Source of the DNA: Bryoerythrophyllum caledonicum | Lineage: Eukaryota; Streptophyta; Bryopsida; Pottiales; Pottiaceae | DNA: 64,000 nucleotides | NCBI GenBank assembly: GCA_963971425.1 | Contig: OZ020522.1 | Coordinates: 4,128,168 to 4,192,167, forward strand | Reading direction: 5' to 3' | Part shown: piece after piece, positions 1 through 9,192 of the stretch | Layout: each line of letters starts with the position of its first letter | Numbering within the stretch: position 1 is the stretch's first letter | Translations under genes and position numbers: made by a program | The notes under the pieces: generated by a model | Databases searched by the model: none | Told to the model about the DNA's origin: nothing | What the model saw: the letters and a program-made list of their open reading frames with translations, nothing else

Positions 1-2574
1 GAGCGTATCATTTGGGAGCCTGTGGACGGGCAACACGTCGTAGCTGCTTCCAAGTATGCGAAGGAGCAGTGGATGAGCGGCAACATCCCTCTGTCTGAGT
101 ATCAGAAGACGTTTGAGGAGCGGGAGGCTACCTTTGTTGTGTACGATGATCGACGACTTTACATTAACAAGTCAGTACAGGTCAATAATGTGGAGTGGCA
201 AAGAAAACAACTTTCCACAATGAATGAGGATTTGGTGAAGCTCCGACAGATATGGGATCTGTATGGTAGGCCTGATAGCTCGGTTCGGGCGGACGATGAA
301 CGCAGGGCTATCGCACTGGTGAGCGCAGCAAGTGCCGTGCGGAAACTGCCTCACAGAGATGACAACAAGATTACAATGTCCACATTGGCAAAGGTCATGG
401 AGGACCTAACCAAGCATGCTTGGAATCCCAGCAATGAGTGCTTTGAAGCTGCCCTTCAAGTCAGCAAGGACTACGAAAACGGCTTCTTGTTTTACAACAA
501 GGATGAGGAGAAGAGATGGAAGGCTTTGGCACTGAAGAAGAACTTGGATCCGAATGCAGATGTTCGACCGAGGCGGAAGCGGATGACCGGGCATTGGTTG
601 AGGCCGCTTGGGAGACTTCCAGATTCGTACTATCTGGAGGTTGCAAAGGCATGTACAGCTAAGCCAGTAGGCGAGGATGGACGTAGACCTCGTCAAGCAC
701 TTTACTTCAACGGCGTTAAAGACCAAAATCCAAGGACTCGTACCCTTGCCGGTGTATGTGAGCGCATTATGAGACGAGAAGCGGTGATGAATACCATTCG
801 GTGGTTGATGGTAGAGAACAAGGAATCTTCACCGAATTCCATGGAAGAGTTCTTTCGTATATCTGTACGGAAGTATTTGCCAGGAGGCAAGGAGCAACTT
901 GACAAATTTGCCGAGCTGTTGGATAGCAAAACAAGAACCAAATGGGGTGCGCCGCAGCGAGAGAAGGTGTCAAAGCTGAAAGACATAAGCGACCTCGTCC
1001 CTCTTTTCATCAAGGTACATTATCAGGTTGTTGCAGCAAAGGGGCAAGGCCAGAATGTACCATCCGTACGTGAGGGAGTTGCAAACACTGCCAATTGGGA
1101 GTGGCAGTTGCATGTTCGGAGGCCAGGCCAGAACGACACACAGGATCCGCTTCTGATTCGGTGTAGAAGAGGACTATTTCGTTCAGAGTATGCGGAGTTG
1201 ACACGACCATACCTGTGGATTATTGATTGTCGCCGTGGCGGTGGAAGGCATGGCAACGGTCATTGGGAAGATGAACAATTCACCAGAATCTTTGCACAAC
1301 TGGCGTTATGGATGACGACCGTTGAACGATGGAACGTCATTTTCCTATTACCACCGGCTGTGTTCGCCACGGAAGAGCTGATTACGAAGTTGAAGCTCCC
1401 GGAGGGTTGCTCTCATCGGCGTGGATGTTGGGCGTTTGGTCAGACCTTGGTTGATCATCCTCTGAACTTTACAGAGGGAGGGCGCTTACAACAAGCAGTT
1501 GAACCAATGGGCGATATCATTATCTGTCTCCAACATCCAGCTGGATTGTCTGTTGAGGCGAATTTTATTACTGGCCGCCGTCCACTTCCTCTTTTATTTG
1601 ATGATAACCATGGCGGAGCACGAGAGCCTTCTGCTGTTGATGCTCTCGAGAGATCTCCATCTGAGTTATCAAGACTGGTGGGTTCGTACTTGCCTCGGGG
1701 TTGGGGTTTGGTGGTATGTAACATGTCAACAGCGATTCCGACTATACTACACTCGGATTTCCAGGGATCTGAGATCATTGTCATCGACGATTGCAGCGAG
1801 AGGATTTTGTTCTTCTACGGTGAGTTGACCAACAACTTCCAAGGGCATTTGTTGATGTCTAACAACATCGATGGAACGGACAATGCTTCCACTAGTGTGG
1901 ATGCTACCGAAGATGCGATTCCTTTACGAACGGAAGGTGACGATGATGTGGATTTCTACACCCATTTGAACGAAAGATTGCCACGTGAATATGGGACGGA
2001 CGAATCCACGCCTGACAACCGCTCGCTCGACTCGCAGCGAAGCAGTGAAGCAGAAGAAGGGGAAGACGAGGAGGACGATGAAGAGGAAGACGAAGGTGAA
2101 GATGGGGGAGCACCTAGGAGAGACGTGGTTCTAACAACGCCGCCGCCGCATGTGGGAGTTTGTGTACATGAGACACCTGTTGGAATGGGGGATGATACCA
2201 GGGTACTGGATGTTCCTTCAGAGGCACCAACAGATGGGATGAACACATCCATTTCTCAGCTGTCAGAATCAGAGCAGTGTACGACCGATTCTCTCATGTT
2301 TTTTTCGGAGTTGAGTAGGGGTGGACAGTCTTTGGGGCCTACTCCATCAGAGCTTGGATCTGCGACACATGGGAGCGCTGAAGGTATTGGAGGTGGCACT
2401 GGACCAATATTGCCATCTGTTTCAAGACAGAGCGAACCGGAAGATGTTGCTGAATTTCGAGAGACCTTCACTGCACCGATGACATTTAGGGATGGCTTCT
2501 ATTATGATGCAGATGGCGTAAGGCACACGCGGCACGGCGACCCTGGCAGCTACAGATATGAACAGTCTACATGA
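1..2574 (+). CDS. Partial gene: ParB-like plus degenerate DNA-methylase-like protein (tentative)
   Basis: The frame is open from base 1, so the true start lies outside the window; about 857 residues are visible, ending at TGA 2572-2574. I do not recognise it outright. The first visible residues (IIWEPVDGQHVVAASKYAK) resemble the end of the ParB/sulfiredoxin fold, where a D-G-x-H-R-x-x-A-A motif is typical; here the R is V. Around residues 400-450 'YLWIIDCRRGG' sits where N4/N6 DNA methylases have DPPW/DPPY. Around 550-615 the pattern E-R-x-P-S-x-L-S-R-L-V, 'GWGLVVCNMST', 'SEIIVIDD' follows the end of such enzymes (EKP, VLDPFxGSGT, GxEID), with the cofactor and catalytic residues lost. The C-terminal 200 residues are low-complexity with a long Glu/Asp run. 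No intron is seen. The ParB-methylase reading is inference; an unrelated mobile-element protein is possible. Confidence 0.5.
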   Translation, partial: ERIIWEPVDGQHVVAASKYAKEQWMSGNIPLSEYQKTFEEREATFVVYDDRRLYINKSVQVNNVEWQRKQLSTMNEDLVKLRQIWDLYGRPDSSVRADDERRAIALVSAASAVRKLPHRDDNKITMSTLAKVMEDLTKHAWNPSNECFEAALQVSKDYENGFLFYNKDEEKRWKALALKKNLDPNADVRPRRKRMTGHWLRPLGRLPDSYYLEVAKACTAKPVGEDGRRPRQALYFNGVKDQNPRTRTLAGVCERIMRREAVMNTIRWLMVENKESSPNSMEEFFRISVRKYLPGGKEQLDKFAELLDSKTRTKWGAPQREKVSKLKDISDLVPLFIKVHYQVVAAKGQGQNVPSVREGVANTANWEWQLHVRRPGQNDTQDPLLIRCRRGLFRSEYAELTRPYLWIIDCRRGGGRHGNGHWEDEQFTRIFAQLALWMTTVERWNVIFLLPPAVFATEELITKLKLPEGCSHRRGCWAFGQTLVDHPLNFTEGGRLQQAVEPMGDIIICLQHPAGLSVEANFITGRRPLPLLFDDNHGGAREPSAVDALERSPSELSRLVGSYLPRGWGLVVCNMSTAIPTILHSDFQGSEIIVIDDCSERILFFYGELTNNFQGHLLMSNNIDGTDNASTSVDATEDAIPLRTEGDDDVDFYTHLNERLPREYGTDESTPDNRSLDSQRSSEAEEGEDEEDDEEEDEGEDGGAPRRDVVLTTPPPHVGVCVHETPVGMGDDTRVLDVPSEAPTDGMNTSISQLSESEQCTTDSLMFFSELSRGGQSLGPTPSELGSATHGSAEGIGGGTGPILPSVSRQSEPEDVAEFRETFTAPMTFRDGFYYDADGVRHTRHGDPGSYRYEQST

Positions 2575-4775
2575 GTCAGTCTTGGAGATAGTCCGGTGCG
2601 AGAAGAGGAGTTGGCTGAAATGGTAAATACTGCCATGGAACACGCTACGGGAGTAATATCTCCATAGGATGATGAAGACTCTGAGGTCATACCATAGCTA
2701 AGCATACATAATGTTTAGGTGACTAGTACAGTGTGATTGGTATATTTGCTTTAGAGACGGTTTGTTTGATTGTAGTATATGATCTTTGTAGTATTCAATA
2801 GTTATATCATGTATGGTTTTATATATATGAAAAATATAGAGTTCTAAACCTCACACTTCATCATTGTATTGCGTGCTTTATCATTACATCTCCTACAAAT
2901 TGTATTTGTAACACGACACTAATATTTATTTAAATTCATATAAAATTTATTTCATGCAACAAATTGTATATGAATAGTTTCTTGTAAGTACATGGTCAAT
3001 GTAATATTGTCAATGGAATAAAAATGAAATACCATAATCATATATTATGCATAATCTTACCGAAATGGTGAAAATGATTTACTTGTGTACACATTGAGAA
3101 ACCAATATTCAATGAAATTGTCACAAAAATATAGCAAAAAAAAATAGGGATTGTTGGATTTTTTTTCCTTCCAAAAGACATTTCCGCTCAAAATCTTGTT
3201 GTTATTGAGCGCCAATTAGCGCACTTGGCCAAGTGCATAATTGCTTAATTGCATTATAATAATGGGTTTAAGAATTTAAGAATTTAGGCAAGACTTATAA
3301 AATACTTATAATGTCAAACTTCAAGTTTTTTTAAAAAAGACTTTTACATAAGAAAAGAAGGTACAAAATCTTTAAAATATATAACTTTGTTTTTTACCAA
3401 GACATCAAATTAAAAAACTAAGTTAGTTCAATTAGTATTTCTACAAGGGTTTGCAGTTTGGTCACTTATGCTACCTAATTTCACTAACTTTAAGTTTTAC
3501 ATTCAAATCCAACATTTAAAAAAATGTATCAAACAAAATTCCTTCAATAATGCACAAAAAATTCCTTCACTTCAAATGCTAAGCTGGACCCTCGTTACAA
3601 TAAAGAAAATATGCTATATTCTTCCAAATTGTATGTTTGATCTAAAAGTTTTTTCAACTATTGGTCTTTTTAATAGTCTAAATAAATACCATTTGGTTAA
3701 CGATGGAAAAATCTTATATAGCTTTATTTGATTTTCTCGTCGTTTTGGCATAGATCATTTAGAATATCTTAGTTGACTCTTTCAATGGTGAAATATATAA
3801 TTCAACATTGCTTGCATTTGAGATTTATGAAATGTTATAAATATTTGTGTTAAAGAAAGCACTACTATGTGAGGGTATAACAACATTGTTTAATATTTTA
3901 GGAAGAATTGAAGACGCAATTGAAGCAAATTTTGGTATTAGAAGGTTATGTTTAAAAAATCCAAAATTTCCATGACTTAGGACTTCAAAGTGTGAAAGAC
4001 ATGCTTTCATGTTAATAACAAGAAAACATTTGATTTGATGCAATCAAGTTCAAAAATGACAATTTTGTGGTTGGAAACATCACATTAAGGTTGTTGTTTG
4101 TGTGGTATTTTGAAATGATTTTGGAATATTTAAATCCTCTATACATCCCTTTCAAGAAGTTATCTATTTCACATTTGAAATGTACCATTTTGATTTTTAT
4201 TATATTCTCTACCTCCTATCTAATTTTGTATTTTTAAAACCATCAATATAAATATTTTTTATTTATTAATTTGATATTTATTCTTTCTTCTCTTAATCTT
4301 TATGCTACCAATTTTGCACACATGCTATCTAAGAAGTTATAATCAAGTTTTAAAATTCCAAACTCATCCAACCATTTTTGTACAAATGGGATATATAAAA
4401 GACAATGACTATACAAAAATTACTCCAACTATTTTGTATATAAAATTTAATTTTATAAACAAATGTGGAACTAATTGGTACATTTCAAATGCAGAAATAG
4501 AATAAAAAATTGATCAAAATGGTTCATCAATTTCACATTTAGATTATAACACACAATCTAAAACATCCAAAGATTGTTGTATTATTTGTAAAGACATCCA
4601 AAGTTTCAATAAATTGAGTATGTTTGAATAGGGGAGGGATCAAAAAGAAATATTTGGAAGGTCATTTCAAAACTTTTCAGATTTTATTGCAAAAAAATGT
4701 ATTATAATATCTTTTGCGGTTATAATTTGTTAATAATTAGTATTGATTAACATTTTTGCAAACATGTTCATTTAA
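2575..4775. other. AT-rich intergenic DNA, no gene recognised
   Basis: The stretch after the first gene is strongly AT-rich with many poly-A/T runs and only short accidental frames. It presumably holds the 3' UTR of the upstream gene in its first ~150 bases. A small palindrome-like segment lies near 3209-3235 (TTAGCGCACTTGGCCAAGTG). I see no coding domain, RNA gene or element boundaries. Confidence 0.5.
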
Positions 4776-5312
4776 GGGGCGCTTTACACTACGGACCATG
4801 GAGATTGACCACGGCCCTCTAAAATATGTGATTGGCCAAGGAAGTCGTCCCGGTCCAAGTTCGCTTTACACTACCTTGAAAAAAGGAGATTAACCACGGA
4901 GTTCGAGGTTACCTTAATATGCTATTTTCTGCCGAGTAGATAATGTTCCTTGGTCCAACGGGTTTTTCGTCGAGTCGAGGCAAAGAGGTCGGCTCGACGG
5001 AAAATAAGGGGGCCGTTGGGTTGAAAATCAATGATTGGCTGAAAATCATTTTTAAAAAAATTATTTTTTCCCGTAATTTTTTCATGTTACCATAGGACGT
5101 TGGGATACAATTTTTTGACATCGTTTTTTTGAGATTGTTGGAGTGTAAGAGAAGTGAACAAAGGCCGTATGTCCCGTTTTCCTCCCTCTCTTGTGTATGC
5201 ACTATTTTGTGTTGATTTTTGCATGTTTTGTGTTGTTTTTTGCATGCTTTGTGTTTTTTTGCATGTTTTTTTTGTTGTTATTGCCAAGATTTTCTCCCTA
5301 CCTTTTCTTTCA

Positions 5313-5852
5313 ATGGAGGAATATAGTGTAGACGGAGAGTGTAGAGATTCCAAAGGGCACACATGGTCGCAAAACTCCGAATGGATGAAATTTGCAACAC
5401 CATTTTCTTTGCCTCCAAGTAATGCACCATCTAGAATTGCTCAAGTGCAATTCTAGCATGGGCCGAATTTGCCCAATTTGCATCCTAGTGCATTTCTCCC
5501 TACTTCTACAAATTTTTTGAGAAGACTCCCTCATAGTGAAAGAGAATTAGAGGAGATTGGCACCCAAATCCCACATAGTGAGCTCATGAGAGGAAAGGAG
5601 AGGAAGGTGAAAGAAGAGGAAGGTGCAAGAAAGGTGTCCGAAGCGCCTCCAAAGAAGAGAGGTGGTCCAAGAAAAGAGAAGATTGCCGTGAAGGAAAAAT
5701 CGAAGAAAAAGGCGAAGGCAACCGTGATTCAACTTGAAGAATTGGATGACGAGGACGCAACTCCTACAAAATGGAAGGATTACAAAGTCGAAACCTTGAT
5801 TGCAATAAGACGCGAGATGGACCAAGAATTTGCAAGAACAATAAACAAATAA
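5313..5852 (+). pseudogene. Harbinger accessory MYB/SANT-like protein, broken
   Basis: From ATG 5313 one frame runs to TAA 5852, interrupted by a single TAG at 5454-5456 (180 codons in all). The N-terminal part is Ser/Pro-rich. A very basic stretch follows (GGPRKEKIAVKEKSKKKAK), then the start of a trihelix/MYB-like domain (TPTKWKDYKVETLIAIRREMD). That W...E.LI..R.EMD pattern is typical of the Myb_DNA-bind_4 domain of Harbinger second proteins. The domain is cut by a frameshift; matching residues continue in another frame after 5850 (WRMLANEGVCGP). In the family this protein binds the element ends and brings in the transposase. This copy could not make a full product. Confidence 0.6.
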
Positions 5853-5960
5853 GGTATGAAATTTTTGATTTTTTTTGCAAAACGTTGGATTTTTTGTGGC
5901 GAATGCTAGCAAATGAGGGCGTATGTGGGCCGTATGATGAGGCCATAGAAGGCCTTGGAC

Positions 5961-6496
5961 TTAGCCGCATGCCCATGGAACGACTTTCGGCAATAATAAT
6001 CTTCTCCACCCAACAATTGGCGCCAATACTGCGATATGCGATCCATCTATTGCGCTTACAACATATGGAATGCCATGTAGAGCTTCAAATTCTTTAGCTA
6101 ATATCCTAAACTGCAATTCACTAGGCATTTGAACAAATATTTGTTGCAAATGTTGTCTACGGCTTTACAAAATTCTCTCACAATTTTTGAAACCGTACAT
6201 TCAGCAACCCCATATAAATCCCTTACAAGCAATTGTCCATTGCCAGTTCCTAACCTTGTCAACAAAATTGCAATTCTAGTTTCCACAGAAATTGAATTCC
6301 TGAAAGGTGTATCTTGTTTTTGCAAAAATGGCCCTAACTTCTCACAAAGAAATATGAAAGTAACATATTTAACTCGGGTTGAAACCTTAAATATCCCTTC
6401 AGTGTATGATCCCAACAATAATCGATATGTAAATCCACCTTGTCTTGCAAAACTCCAAATGCTCCGTATTCCTTGTCTCGTACTCTCCAGAAACAT
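5961..6496 (-). pseudogene. PIF/Harbinger transposase fragment
   Basis: The minus strand first encodes the N-terminal region of an IS5-like (PIF/HARBI1) transposase: 'ETRIAILLTRLGTGN', 'RDLYGVAECTVSKIVREF'. After a one-base shift near 6135 it continues with 'PYVVSAIDGSHIAV'. The last phrase carries the first catalytic aspartate in the usual ...GAIDGTHI... setting. The frame ends near 5961 and the second and third acidic catalytic residues are absent, so the gene is both frameshifted and truncated. It faces the MYB-like accessory gene, as in other Harbinger elements. Family assignment is confident; activity is excluded for this copy. Confidence 0.75.
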
Positions 6497-6932
6497 GCTG
6501 AAAATTGCAAATTTCTCCCACTCTCCTTGTTAAATCAGTGCTTGCATGCTCACAACGTGTGAAAGAAGCATGTGCAAGCACATATACAACCCTAGCATCA
6601 ACACAAGGTCCCTCCTCCCCTCCATTGCAACCCTAGTTGCTCAAATTTCAAGAGAAGAAGAAAAGAGGGAAGGTGGAAACAAGGAGGAAGAAGGGGAGGG
6701 TGAGAGAGTGAATGACGAGGTAAACTCCAAATTTGCCCTTTTTAGATATAAATTAAAAAAATCAGCCCATACTTGTCCCGGTCCAAATCCACTTTACACT
6801 ATGAGAAGTGACCAAGACACTCAAAAAATTATTTTTCATTTTTCATGGTCATGGCTCTAGACCAAGAGCCGTGACCATGAAAATAAATGATTTCTCTTGT
6901 TTAATCCTCATGGTCCATAGTGTAAAGCGCCC

Positions 6933-7839
6933 TTAAGTAACAAAAAAAAATTGGATGGAGAACCTTGTGTACATGAAAAGTAAGAATTTCTGTTATGATA
7001 TTGACCTTTTTGGATAAACATTTCAAAGAAAAAAAACAACATAATTAATTTTTTATGATATAGATGTTTAAATTAAAAATTCAATTTTTGCAATAGTAAT
7101 AGTATCAAAAATATACAATATAAAACTGCAGTACAACAATGATGATAATTGATTTGGATTTGATATTATAAATGTTTAATTATACTTCGCCGCGATGATG
7201 CACTATGGCAAGGCGGTGGCCATCTCGAATTTGAGATTGGGCGCAACCATCTTTACGGCTCCAACAATTACGGTGCAAACTCAAATTTAGGTGAAGGCAT
7301 GCAAGAACAAATTGGACACTACTTCAATGAAGATCTTAGAAACCGTGTCAAAAAATTTCATTGAGCAACTGAAGATTTTGGCATTGGGCGTCGCACAGGT
7401 ATCTATTGCTCAATCCGGTGATAGAATTGCATTTAGAGAGAAATATGTGCAATTTGAGGAGCTGGCGAGGACTTGGTGCAAGGGCAACTTGTGCATTACA
7501 CTTGTTGAGGTTCTTAAATGGTCTAGTGGGAAGTGAGGCTACATCTCCAAAGAGAAAGGAGCTCAATTTCTTCTCAAGAGTGTGGAAAATGAAGTCGAGG
7601 TAAAGTTTTCTCTCAATATTTAAAAAAAAATTGCTTTTAAATTAATGCTCACTCTTTTTCAATTATAATGTTCACTATTAACATCCACTAAATATAGAAG
7701 AGGTTGATATTCCATCCTTATTGAGTTATGAAAGAGCTTAGTAGTCTCTTGAATTAAAGTAGAATAAGTTAAACCACTTTTGAGGGAAAAAAAGGTAGAG
7801 GTTATGTTGCATTATAAATCTTAGCCATCTTTATTCTTT
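6933..7839. other. Intergenic DNA, no gene recognised
   Basis: The first part is AT-rich. From about 7190 to 7610 the base composition becomes more balanced and a short frame (7291-7536, 81 codons) is open, with no recognisable domain. It may be a decayed fragment of an unknown gene or element. The LINE fragment begins just beyond it. Confidence 0.4.
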
Positions 7840-8073
7840 TGTTCCACTCACCACTTGAAAGGGATAAATTGATTTGCTCACTAGGGAATGCCTTTGACCA
7901 CAAATGGATTAGAAATGGTATTGCGCACCCCCACAATATCAAAGAAACACAACAAGCAATACATTGGGCAAGACTTGCAGCCAAAAATGATCCAAAACAC
8001 ACCTCCACTCTTATTATCACATCAAATACTAATTGGTACCAGAACTTTAATCCACACTTAGGCCCATTCCCAT
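7840..8073 (+). mobile_element. LINE copy 1, first piece (5'-truncated)
   Basis: The translated phrases 'AFDHKWIRNGIAHPHN', 'QAIHWARLAAK' and 'NWYQN' match the second LINE copy at about 26050-26290 almost residue for residue. Homology starts near 7840 and stops at 8073, exactly at the border of the gag-only insertion. It resumes at 12575 with no base lost apart from the duplicated CCCAT. Bridging the insertion restores the reading ...PFPYSHII..., matching PFPDYHII in copy 2. Confidence 0.9.
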
Positions 8074-8437
8074 TGTCGTACCACGAATTTTCAATTTTTT
8101 TAGTTAGAGGGTTGATAATGATAAACTTGGGTTTGTTAGTTAGATTCTGAAGTTAATATTACCCTAAAATAGTTTGATACTTAGATTAGAGTTAGAGAAT
8201 AATCAAGGTTATTTTAAAACCGTAGATAGGAGAAAAAGACCCGGAAGGAGGGCAGAAGGAAATACGGGAGAGGAAGGGAAGACCATATAAAAATACCGAA
8301 GGGCATCCAGTAAAGCACCAGCTTAAGAGCAGAACAAGATCCAAGCCCGGAGGCTGCTCCCAAGACCCGAGCCCGGGGGCTGCTTCCAATACCCGAGCCC
8401 GGAAGTGCTCTCAAGACCCGAGCCCGGAGGCTGCTCC

Positions 8438-8752
8438 CAGGACGAGAGCCCGGAGGCAACACCAATTGCAAGCAGGACGAGAGCCCGGAGGCGACACCAA
8501 CTGCAAGCAGGACGAGAGTCCGGAGGCGACACCGACTGCAAGCAGGACGAGAGCCCGGAGGCGACACCGACTGCAAGCAGGACGAGAGTCCGGAGGCGAC
8601 ACCGACTGCAAGCAGGACGAGAGCCCGGAGGCGACACCAACTGCAAGCAGGACGAGAGCCCAGAGGCGACACCGATTGCAAGCAGGACGAGAGCCCGGAG
8701 GCGACACCAACTGCAAGCAGGACGAGAGCCCGAAGGCGACCCCGACTGCAAG
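8438..8752. repeat. 35-bp tandem array, 9 units
   Basis: A 35-bp unit beginning CAGGACGAGAGCCCGGAGG and ending ACTGCAAG repeats head to tail with start points every 35 bases. Diverged partial units lie on both sides (8340-8437, 8753-8860). Because 35 is not a multiple of 3, every frame is periodically open, which explains several long spurious frames on both strands. It lies in the leader of the gag-only element, upstream of its only gene. Confidence 0.9.
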
Positions 8753-8909
8753 CACACTGTGAACAAGAGACGGAGGCGACCCGACTACAAGCAGGTTGTG
8801 AACGAGAGCCCGGAGGCGATACTGACTGCAAGCAGACTGTGAACGAGAACCAGGAGGCTGCCTAAGGAAGAGCCGACCCTCGAAGGAAATCCACGCCGGC
8901 CAGGTAAGG

Positions 8910-9150
8910 ACCAAAGGTACGCATAGGCTGTTCGCAGGACGACAGCCCGGAGGCTGTGCACAAGGTGGATACGCACAGGCTGTCCGCAGGACTAGAGCCC
9001 GGAGGTTGTGCACAAGGTTGGTGCGTACAAGCTGTCCGCAGAGGCTGTACACAAGGTTGGTGCATACAAGCTGTCCGCAGAGGCTGTGCACAAGGTTGGT
9101 AAGTACAGGCTGTCCGTAGGACGAGAGCCCGGAGGCTGTGCACGAGACTG
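8910..9150. repeat. Second, complex minisatellite in the element leader
   Basis: Units of roughly 39-55 bp share AGGCTGTGCACAAGG, GTACAAGCTGTCCGCAG and, in some units, the GACGAGAGCCCGGAGG core of the neighbouring 35-bp array. It therefore looks like a longer-period derivative of the same sequence. Confidence 0.75.
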
Positions 9151-9192
9151 AGGAAGGAAAGAGAAGGCTATCCAGCAACAAGGGGAGGGGTC

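Larger units (their letters stand above)
4776..6932. mobile_element. PIF/Harbinger DNA transposon, defective (2,157 bp)
   Basis: The ends are inverted repeats: GGGGCGCTTTACACTACGG at the left, and at the right the reverse complement of GGGCGCTTTACACTATGG. Both ends abut TTAA (4772-4775 and 6933-6936), compatible with the TTA/TAA target duplication of this superfamily. Similarity continues inward for a few bases (GGACCATG). A second motif, CCCGGTCCAA followed by CTTTACACTA, recurs subterminally near 4848 and 6777. Inside are the two hallmark genes in convergent orientation: a MYB/trihelix-like protein on the plus strand and a DDE transposase fragment on the minus strand. Both are broken and the transposase lacks its C-terminal half, so this copy is non-autonomous. 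Confidence 0.8.

Noticed and set aside
8438..8752. Regularly spaced repeats resembling a CRISPR array
   Set aside because: The units are contiguous and near identical over their full length, with no unique spacers, and the genome is eukaryotic.
8214..9181. Long frames on both strands encoding Ser/Pro/Val-rich repeats
   Set aside because: They come from the 35-bp and related minisatellites, which stay open in all frames; not genes.
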